A program made the position numbers and the translations under genes. A stretch of 6,170 bases of DNA, from assembly GCA_903854805.1 (NCBI GenBank), contig CAINXK010000020.1, positions 1 to 6,170 of the forward strand. The letters run 5' to 3'. The number at the start of each line of letters is the position of its first letter. Within the stretch, counting starts at the first letter, position 1. Below the pieces are notes generated by a model. It saw nothing but the letters and a program-made list of their open reading frames with translations. It did not search any database and had not been told where the DNA came from. This stretch comes from an uncultured Anaerolineae bacterium (lineage in GTDB: Bacteria > Chloroflexota > Anaerolineae > Anaerolineales > Villigracilaceae). This document shows positions 1-4,213 of the stretch, piece by piece.

Positions 1-93
1 AAATGTCTGATGAAAAAGCACAATCACAGCTTCTTGGCCTTGATCGTATGCTTTCCCAATTTCGTCGTCCGTTGGCAGGCGTAACTTTTCCAT
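1..93 (-). CDS. tnpC: IS66-family transposase, N-terminal fragment (runs off the left edge)
   Basis: Only the first 31 codons are visible, with the ATG at 93-91. The peptide carries LPTDDEIGKAYDQG and then QEAVIVLF, which matches the usual start of IS66 transposases: a 'LP..E(E/D)I..AY.QG.EAV' block just before the leucine-zipper-like helix. The family is a DDE transposase whose catalytic core lies downstream, outside the window. A GTG at 108-106 is an alternative in-frame start. The ATG is preferred because it directly precedes the conserved block, although neither has a strong Shine-Dalgarno sequence. Transcription points left, away from the interrupted sensor gene. Whether this copy is intact cannot be judged. 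Confidence 0.75.
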   Translation of the reverse strand, partial: MEKLRLPTDDEIGKAYDQGQEAVIVLFHQTF

Positions 94-113
94 TTCTTGA
101 TTGTGCACGACTT

Positions 114-1556
114 TTATGCTTTTGACAACCCTTTGTTTTCGATACCTGAGCAGTTACGTTCCTGCTGAAGAGTTTCCACTTCAGTTACACGCAGCTGAAG
201 TTGTTCATTCGCAGTTTTTAGTTGTTCTTCAGCTTGTTTCCGCGTACTGATATCACGCACTAAAGCCTGAATGTGCTTTGGCTTCCCGTTTGAGTCCCTG
301 ACAAGTTCTATACTCATTTCAACAGGTAGAATTTGCCCGTCTCTGTTCTGAAATGTGGTTTCATAGGCCGGGATTTCTTCACCTGCCAACATACGGGCCA
401 GGTATTGGCGTAATATCGTTGCACCTGATAAAACATCCCCCCTGAGCTCATCCATTGATACGCCAAACATACCTGCAGCGCGCTGGTTGGCGGTCAGGTA
501 TTTGCCATCCAGATCAAGCAGAAAAACCGCATCATGGGTTTGCTCAAACAGCGCACGGAAACGTGCCTCATTAGTCAGCAGCGCCTCTTCAATTCCCATG
601 CGTTCAGTGATGTCTTCCTTGACTGCCAGATAATGAGTCGTGACCCCATCCCGGTCGGTGATCGCTGAAATAGTGGCGGACTCGATATACAAAGAGCCAT
701 CTTTTTTATGGTTCACAAATTCGCCATGCCATTCTTTTCCTTGCGTGATTGTCTCCCATAATTGGCGATGTGTGTCTTTCGCAGTGAAATCAGTTTTCAG
801 GATACGAGGGTTTTTCCCGAGAGCTTCTTCATAACTGTAACCCGTGACCTGGGTAAAGCGAGGATTCACATATTCGATACTTCCACTCAGATCTGTAATT
901 ACAATGCAAGCCAGGCTTTGCTCGACAGCCTGTGTTAATTTAAGCAGTTCTGTTTCCACTCTCTTTCGTTCTCTAATCTCATTTTCTGCGCGAGTAAGCA
1001 CTTTTTGGGTTAGTTGCTGTGAAAAATAGGCCAATCCCCCGGTCAAAGCAAACGTAACGGTAAACGCGAACCACTGAAAAGTAGGATCTGCATAATGGAT
1101 GGGAGGCAGGAGGCCTGCCTGGCCGGCCAGGATTAAGCTGGCTATCCCCAGAGAGCATGTAATTATGGCAACAATAATGCCGCTGAGATTGAATAACAAG
1201 CCCGCTGTGATCACCAAAAGCGAAAATAAGGCGGTTGTTGGGGTCAGGGTGGTGCCTTCGCTGGCTATCGAAATGGTCTGGAATACAAAAGTGGTGGTAA
1301 GGATTAAATATGAGACCAATTGCACGCGACCCGCAAACAACAGACGGCGCAAAAACAAGAAGATCCCGATGATAGCGAAGTCAATTACAAAATTTCTGGG
1401 GGGTGTGCTGCTGTCCAACAAATTTCCAACCGCAATCAAACCCACTACAATAATCCCCAAATTGAGCATGACATTGATCAATCTGGCACGATACGTCTTT
1501 TTCTCATCATCTTCAAATGTAGGAGGCGCAAGCTTTGCTTTGACTGATGCCAGCAT
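114..1556 (-). CDS. Membrane-anchored double-PAS sensor protein, 3' end cut off by IS66 (probable former diguanylate cyclase)
   Basis: The ATG at 1556 has AAGGA (1570-1566) nine bases upstream. The open frame is 480 aa, but only residues 1-466 are native. The IS66 end at 157 falls within codon 467, so the last 14 residues (RNCSGIENKGLSKA) are encoded by the element. Residues about 27-48, 56-73, 79-97, 107-146 and 159-180 are hydrophobic and form a multi-pass membrane domain. A coiled linker (about 183-208, ENEIRERKRVETEL) leads to PAS 1 (about 205-320, with NPRFTQVTGYSYEEALGKNP and a PAC-like DITER end) and PAS 2 (about 326-441, ending RDISTRKQAEEQL). The native sequence stops in a coil ending VETLQQE. 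In many sensors this coil leads straight into a GGDEF domain ('LREQAIRDPLTGLYNRR'), so a lost diguanylate cyclase domain is likely, with a histidine kinase as the alternative. The truncated product should keep sensing and membrane parts but have no output. The riboswitch-like leader upstream fits a role in c-di-GMP signalling. Confidence 0.88.
   Translation of the reverse strand: MLASVKAKLAPPTFEDDEKKTYRARLINVMLNLGIIVVGLIAVGNLLDSSTPPRNFVIDFAIIGIFLFLRRLLFAGRVQLVSYLILTTTFVFQTISIASEGTTLTPTTALFSLLVITAGLLFNLSGIIVAIITCSLGIASLILAGQAGLLPPIHYADPTFQWFAFTVTFALTGGLAYFSQQLTQKVLTRAENEIRERKRVETELLKLTQAVEQSLACIVITDLSGSIEYVNPRFTQVTGYSYEEALGKNPRILKTDFTAKDTHRQLWETITQGKEWHGEFVNHKKDGSLYIESATISAITDRDGVTTHYLAVKEDITERMGIEEALLTNEARFRALFEQTHDAVFLLDLDGKYLTANQRAAGMFGVSMDELRGDVLSGATILRQYLARMLAGEEIPAYETTFQNRDGQILPVEMSIELVRDSNGKPKHIQALVRDISTRKQAEEQLKTANEQLQLRVTEVETLQQERNCSGIENKGLSKA
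145..157 (-). repeat. IS66 terminal inverted repeat (transposase-upstream end)
   Basis: Minus-strand GTAACTGCTCAGG ends at 157 and is identical to bases 5748-5760 on the plus strand. The terminus falls inside codon 467 of the sensor gene, which fixes the insertion point to the base. Confidence 0.88.
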
Positions 1557-1565
1557 GGAGAATGT

Positions 1566-1570
1566 TCCTT
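1566..1570 (-). promoter_or_regulatory. Ribosome binding site of the PAS sensor gene
   Basis: Minus-strand AAGGA lies nine bases before the ATG at 1556. It supports that start for the sensor at the end of a long leader. Confidence 0.55.
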
Positions 1571-1716
1571 ATCGCCGCGGATCGGTAAACGCTCAAATCA
1601 AAATAAAAATGAAATGGTTGTATTCACGAGCTCTTCGTTCTAGCACGTAACTATCCTGGTTCTGCTGCTCGGACGATGAATAATCGCTGGTTTGTCCTCG
1701 CAAAAAAGCTCTTTCA

Positions 1717-1750
1717 CCCCCTTCCCGTATTTTGGGAAGGAAGCAGGGGG
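1717..1750 (-). repeat. GC-rich hairpin in the leader, possible second terminator
   Basis: CCTTCCC (1720-1726) and GGGAAGG (1734-1740) form a perfect 7-bp stem around a 7-nt loop. The outer CCC (1717-1719) can extend it with the GGGGG run at 1746-1750 across a bulge. On the minus strand a T6 run (1707-1702) follows, but about 12 bases beyond the stem, which is too far for a standard intrinsic terminator. It may be a pause or mRNA-stability hairpin. Function is uncertain. Confidence 0.35.
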
Positions 1751-1791
1751 CATGGGTTGTCGCCGAAAACTGACAGCGTGAGTAATTTGAC

Positions 1792-1819
1792 AATAAAATA
1801 AAAATAGCAGGCCCTGCCA
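1792..1819 (-). terminator. Candidate rho-independent terminator, probable expression platform of the leader
   Basis: On the minus strand UGGCAG (1819-1814) pairs with CUGCUA (1810-1805), including one G-U pair, around a GGC loop. A T-rich tract (TTTTTATTTTATT, 1804-1792) follows at once. The stem is short, but the T tract is strong. The 5' half of the hairpin is also exactly complementary to 1877-1884 inside the aptamer region, so hairpin and aptamer-side pairing exclude each other, as in a transcription-attenuating riboswitch. Confidence 0.5.
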
Positions 1820-1854
1820 ACAGAGTCTGCCAAAAGAAATTATGCCATATACTT

Positions 1855-1953
1855 GCATCACCCCTTGGCTATCTTCGGCAGGGCAATCTTTGCCACTAGA
1901 GTGGTTTTAGACCCATTAGCTTTGCGTCCCGGGTTTGCTCTGATCAGTTACCC
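1855..1953 (-). ncRNA. Cyclic-di-GMP-I (GEMM-I)-like riboswitch aptamer, divergent
   Basis: Read on the minus strand, conserved GEMM-I blocks occur in order: CAGAGCAAACC (1941-1931), GGGACGCAAAGC (about 1930-1919), then GGGTCTAAAACC (about 1914-1903) and GATAGCCA near 1872-1865. The second and third blocks match known c-di-GMP-I aptamers, as I remember them, very closely. GCUA after GCAAA can pair with UAGC of the last block to close the second helix, and GGCAA/UUGCC gives an apical hairpin. Two features are abnormal. The GAAA-capped hairpin that normally sits between GCAAACC and GGGACGC is missing, with only a C between the two blocks. The closing P1 helix is not obvious either. It lies just after a promoter -10 box and upstream of a PAS (probably GGDEF) gene, a fitting context for c-di-GMP feedback. 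It may be a natural variant or a decayed switch. Confidence 0.6.
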
Positions 1954-1957
1954 TTTT

Positions 1958-1963
1958 ATTATA
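1958..1963 (-). promoter_or_regulatory. Promoter -10 box for the riboswitch-sensor transcript
   Basis: Minus-strand TATAAT is a perfect consensus, placing the transcription start near 1953-1951, directly before the aptamer-like sequence. The -35 position (1981-1986, CATCTC at 17-bp spacing) is a poor match, so the call rests on the -10 box and its placement. Confidence 0.5.
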
Positions 1964-2062
1964 CCCATATACAAAGAACAGAGATGATCCAATTTCATAG
2001 CCGCGCGAAAACACCTGTCGCCCCACCAGATTTAGAAGTTTGGCATACTCGCAGATGTTTTA

Positions 2063-2338
2063 TTATCGATGCCGGATAATATCAAATTCCAAAGCCTCAA
2101 GATAATCACAAATTGAATTCAAATCTTCGCGCTCTCTTTTCTTTCGCGCATGGTTTGCTTCGGCAGCAACGAATCCAATCAGCTCGGTCAGTTCAGCCAG
2201 GGTCATGGATAGGTCAATTCCTTCCTTACCTTTGGTGGCCGAATTCAGCTGGCTGCAGATGTTTGAAATCATGTTGTTGTTTTTCAAAACATCATATTCA
2301 TATTCGGATAACTCAAAGGTGTATTGATCAGTCTTCAT
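2063..2338 (-). CDS. Small hypothetical protein, 91 aa
   Basis: I chose the ATG at 2338 because AAGGA (2348-2344) sits five bases upstream. An in-frame ATG at 2344 overlaps that ribosome binding site and is unlikely to be used. The 91-residue product has no signal peptide or membrane segment. It appears to be a small, mainly helical cytosolic protein: an acidic start (MKTDQYTFELSEYEYDVLKN), a central helix (about 45-63, MTLAELTELIGFVAAEANHA), a basic-acidic patch (KKREREDLN) and a C-terminal helix (SICDYLEALEFDI). The 'L..LIG..A.EANH......L..ICDYLE' pattern feels like a lineage-restricted small family, but I cannot name it. It is divergent from the 374-aa gene across 129 bp and is followed by the promoter of the riboswitch leader. 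Function unknown; a partner protein of a neighbouring gene is possible. Confidence 0.75.
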   Translation of the reverse strand: MKTDQYTFELSEYEYDVLKNNNMISNICSQLNSATKGKEGIDLSMTLAELTELIGFVAAEANHARKKREREDLNSICDYLEALEFDIIRHR

Positions 2339-2467
2339 GGGCATCCTTCATGAAAGTGATTGGGGTAAGCAGGTTTTCGTCCTCATTTTACCATTGCAGG
2401 AATAAGCTAAAGCCAGAATTTGGGGTAGAATACTTTAAATATTACACTATAAAAGGATAACTTTGCC
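2339..2467. promoter_or_regulatory. Divergent intergenic region with weak promoter candidates
   Basis: This 129-bp gap must carry the promoters of both flanking genes. Candidates are TAAAAT on the minus strand (2390-2385) for the 91-aa gene. For the 374-aa gene there is TTGGGG (2420-2425) with TACACT (2444-2449), 18-bp spacing, on the plus strand, which would give a very short leader. Neither is a strong consensus match. Confidence 0.3.
2344..2349 (-). promoter_or_regulatory. Ribosome binding site that fixes the start of the 91-aa gene
   Basis: Minus-strand GAAGGA with a 5-nt spacer to the ATG at 2338. It overlaps the alternative upstream ATG at 2344 and so argues against that start. Confidence 0.6.
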
Positions 2468-3592
2468 ATGCCGCGTAACCGCCATGCCAGCAAAAAGAAC
2501 TCAGCCCCTGCTCCCGCATATATTCCCGAACAAAATAATCAATCTCAGAACCATGCCAACGTCAGGATCAATCCTTTCGCCGGCCAGGATGCGCAGACTC
2601 GCCTTATCCAGTTGTTAGTTGATTCGGCCAGCCTGGCTGCCGAACCGGAATTTCTGGATTTGGAATTTGACCAAGAAAAAACTTTCGATGTAACGAACCG
2701 CCACCTTAAAAAAAACAGCAAACGTCTCGAAGCTGCTTCCTTGAAAGGAACTGAAGCTTTTAGGCAAGCGGCAGATGATGTGCATATCGAAATCGCCACT
2801 GAACTCATCACAGCTGATTTCCGCATAGAATTAAAAAAGCGTTTGCAAGCTCTGGGTGAGCGCCTGAACCTGGAAAAGAATACTATGAAACTGCAAATGG
2901 TCATGGCGCTGGAAACCAGCCTGGAGTTGAATACGATCCCTATCAGCGTCACAGGCCTGATCAACCAAATTTACAATCGCAGCATGCAGCAAGCTCTGCA
3001 AGATTATCGAGAAGAAAAAGAGCTGCTTGAAGCAATGAAAACAGAGTTCGATCTTTCTAAAGCAAGCCCGCAGGAAGTCTTTGCTCTTTTAAAGACACCA
3101 GACAAATTAAAGCCGATTGAAACGGAATTAGTCAAAAACCCGCGCCTGATGCAGCTCCTGGAAAAGCAAGCCTCCAGGTTGTTGATTGATTTCGAAACAG
3201 AACTGGAAAATGGCAGAGTGGAATTGGAGTTGTTCACGCGCGAAGAACTTGTTTTGCCTTTCCAGCGCCTTCAAGATAACCTGGGGGATGCCGCCCAGTT
3301 TTTTAATGTAACAAATAATGATTCCCAAAAACAGGTTTTTACAGTCATGACTGACACGATTGCCGAAATCCTTACGCCGGAACGCTGGCGGAAATTTTAT
3401 CGCGATGTGCAGGAAATAGCTCGCCAATGGATTCAATCCCGGCACGTCTGGGGCGTCGCGCTGCATGCCGAACTGGGTATGCTTAATAAAGAAGATTATC
3501 AGCAAAACCAATTTGTGATATTTGCTTTTTTTGGTCAACTTCGCCGCCTGGGCGCCCCCAAAAAAAGTAAGCGCTCTAAAAAACGAGCCTGA
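2468..3592 (+). CDS. Hypothetical helical protein, 374 aa
   Basis: The ATG at 2468 has AAGGA (2453-2457) ten bases upstream. I do not recognise the family. Residues 1-40 are polar, low in complexity and probably disordered (runs of N, Q, A, P and basic residues). Residues about 41-360 look almost entirely alpha-helical. They include amphipathic or charged stretches at 76-150 (LKKNSKRLEAASLKGTEAF; IELKKRLQALGERLNLEKN), 170-196 (coiled-coil-like, REEKELLEAMKTEF), 215-265 and 284-360. The 302-330 part is tryptophan-rich (TPERWRKFYRDVQEIARQW; SRHVWGVALHAELGML). The tail 362-374 is strongly basic (PKKSKRSKKRA) and could bind nucleic acid. I see no cysteine in the whole protein, no transmembrane segment and no known catalytic motif. 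It is transcribed alone rightward, divergent from the 91-aa gene and convergent with the 122-aa gene. A structural or nucleic-acid-associated role is possible but unproven. Confidence 0.85.
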   Translation: MPRNRHASKKNSAPAPAYIPEQNNQSQNHANVRINPFAGQDAQTRLIQLLVDSASLAAEPEFLDLEFDQEKTFDVTNRHLKKNSKRLEAASLKGTEAFRQAADDVHIEIATELITADFRIELKKRLQALGERLNLEKNTMKLQMVMALETSLELNTIPISVTGLINQIYNRSMQQALQDYREEKELLEAMKTEFDLSKASPQEVFALLKTPDKLKPIETELVKNPRLMQLLEKQASRLLIDFETELENGRVELELFTREELVLPFQRLQDNLGDAAQFFNVTNNDSQKQVFTVMTDTIAEILTPERWRKFYRDVQEIARQWIQSRHVWGVALHAELGMLNKEDYQQNQFVIFAFFGQLRRLGAPKKSKRSKKRA

Positions 3593-3680
3593 TCGATATC
3601 GGTTTATTTTGCCTGATTTATCCTACACTCTGCTTATCAATCGCCGGGAATAAAGTTGCCAGGTTGGCTAACCTGCTCCG

Positions 3681-3749
3681 TAAGACTTGAGACAGCCAGG
3701 AATCTAAAGCTGGCATAATCCTACACCTCGCTTGGCTACTCAAGCCTTA
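3681..3749. repeat. Imperfect inverted repeat between convergent genes, possible bidirectional terminator
   Basis: TAAGACTTGAG (3681-3691) pairs with CTCAAGCCTTA (3739-3749) with one mismatch. Inside it, AGCCAGG (3694-3700) pairs with CTTGGCT (3731-3737) with one G-U pair, leaving a 30-nt loop that itself holds GCCAG/CTGGC arms. A small separate hairpin, CAGGTT-GGCT-AACCTG, lies at 3660-3675. The outer arm includes the stop codon of the leftward 122-aa gene. No T tract follows on either strand, so a classical intrinsic terminator is not supported. A transcript-end or mRNA-stability structure between the convergent genes is the likeliest reading. Confidence 0.45.
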
Positions 3750-4115
3750 CATTGGATAAGCTTTCATCCCGGCCATCATTGCGCCCTCAACGCTGCCATC
3801 TACATACTCTTCCCCAGGAAACATCTGCTCGTCAGGATCGTAGAAATTACGTGAATGCCGGTAAATGGCAAAGTCCCAGTTATCAATTTTCCCATTCCAG
3901 GTCAGACGACAGATTTCTGATGGGCGTCCGCGATCTGTGCGATCAAGATACAGAAATTTACCCCTAAACCTTGCGGCATAACCTCGCCTGGTTTCTCCAA
4001 ACAGCACACGCATGATGGGGTGCTGTTTTTGGGTAAATGTTTTTGCGTTGAACTCATCTACCAGCTTTTGAACTTCGGCCTGAATTTCAAGGGGAATAAC
4101 TGGATTACGAGGCAT
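3747..4115 (-). CDS. Hypothetical protein, 122 aa
   Basis: The start is the ATG at 4115, served by AAAGGAG (4127-4121) with a 5-nt spacer. An in-frame ATG at 4142 would add nine residues but has no better signal and would place the ribosome binding site inside the gene. I cannot name the family. Residues 1-38 form a helical lead (IQAEVQKLVDEFNAKTF). From about 35 to 100 it looks like a small beta-rich domain with many aromatic and charged residues (RGYAARFRGKFLYLDR; ICRLTWNGKIDNWDFAIYRH; SRNFYDPDEQMFPGEEYVDG). A short C-terminal helix follows (EGAMMAGMKAYPM). The 'R.TWNG..D.WDFAIY..S...YDP.E..FPG' motif looks conserved. There is a loose similarity to DUF3024-like folds, which I do not press. 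It lies 98 bp downstream of the 473-aa gene on the same strand and may be cotranscribed with it. Confidence 0.8.
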   Translation of the reverse strand: MPRNPVIPLEIQAEVQKLVDEFNAKTFTQKQHPIMRVLFGETRRGYAARFRGKFLYLDRTDRGRPSEICRLTWNGKIDNWDFAIYRHSRNFYDPDEQMFPGEEYVDGSVEGAMMAGMKAYPM

Positions 4116-4120
4116 CGCAA

Positions 4121-4127
4121 CTCCTTT
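4121..4127 (-). promoter_or_regulatory. Ribosome binding site that fixes the start of the 122-aa gene
   Basis: Minus-strand AAAGGAG with a 5-nt spacer to the ATG at 4115. This near-ideal signal decides against the upstream ATG at 4142. Confidence 0.7.
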
Positions 4128-4213
4128 AAACTGGGAAAACAATTTCGATCAAAAAAGGTCCACTCCGGGCAGCCAGCCAACCCGCTGGGCGTTTTCTGGG
4201 TAGGGTTCTGCAC

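Larger units (their letters stand above)
1..157 (-). mobile_element. IS66-family insertion sequence, left copy (upstream end only)
   Basis: The element ends at base 157. Read on the minus strand it begins GTAACTGCTCAGG, with the GTAA start typical of IS66 termini, and the same 13 bases mark the inner edge of the second copy at 5748-5760. Only 64 nt separate this end from the transposase ATG at 93. There is therefore no room for the accessory tnpA and tnpB genes of classical IS66, and the element looks like the short ISBst12-type subgroup with tnpC alone. The rest lies beyond the left edge. The expected 8-bp target duplication would be the inner flank GTTCCTGC (158-165), which can be checked only at the far end. 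Confidence 0.85.
1557..1953 (-). other. Long 5' leader of the PAS sensor gene (no convincing coding content)
   Basis: This stretch of roughly 400 nt lies between the probable transcription start near 1953-1951 and the sensor ATG at 1556. From 5' to 3' on the minus strand it holds a c-di-GMP-I-like aptamer, a candidate terminator (1792-1819) and a GC-rich hairpin (1717-1750). It ends with about 140 nt in which I see only the ribosome binding site. Two overlapping open frames of 73-75 codons on the minus strand lack recognisable protein character and overlap the RNA elements, so I treat them as non-coding. A leader of this length is typical of riboswitch-controlled genes. Confidence 0.55.

Noticed and set aside
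1099..1650. 183-codon open frame on the plus strand
   Set aside because: It lies antisense to the membrane and first PAS part of the sensor gene, which has clear domain matches. The translated sequence has no protein character of its own.
1593..1861. Two overlapping minus-strand open frames of 73-75 codons in the leader
   Set aside because: They overlap the terminator hairpin and GC-rich stem, lack good ribosome binding sites, and show no recognisable protein features.
3128..3538. 136-codon minus-strand frame, and smaller ones at 2545-2964 and 3004-3237
   Set aside because: All are antisense to the 374-aa gene, which has a ribosome binding site and consistent helical coding sequence.
3660..3749. 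Integron attC site
   Set aside because: The inverted repeats lack the RYYYAAC/GTTRRRY core boxes, and no integrase or cassette array is present.
4151..4188. CCAGC/GCTGG hairpin and T6 run downstream of the 473-aa gene (minus strand)
   Set aside because: The stem is only 5 bp and the T run (4156-4151) lies about 17 bases beyond it, so it does not support an intrinsic terminator.
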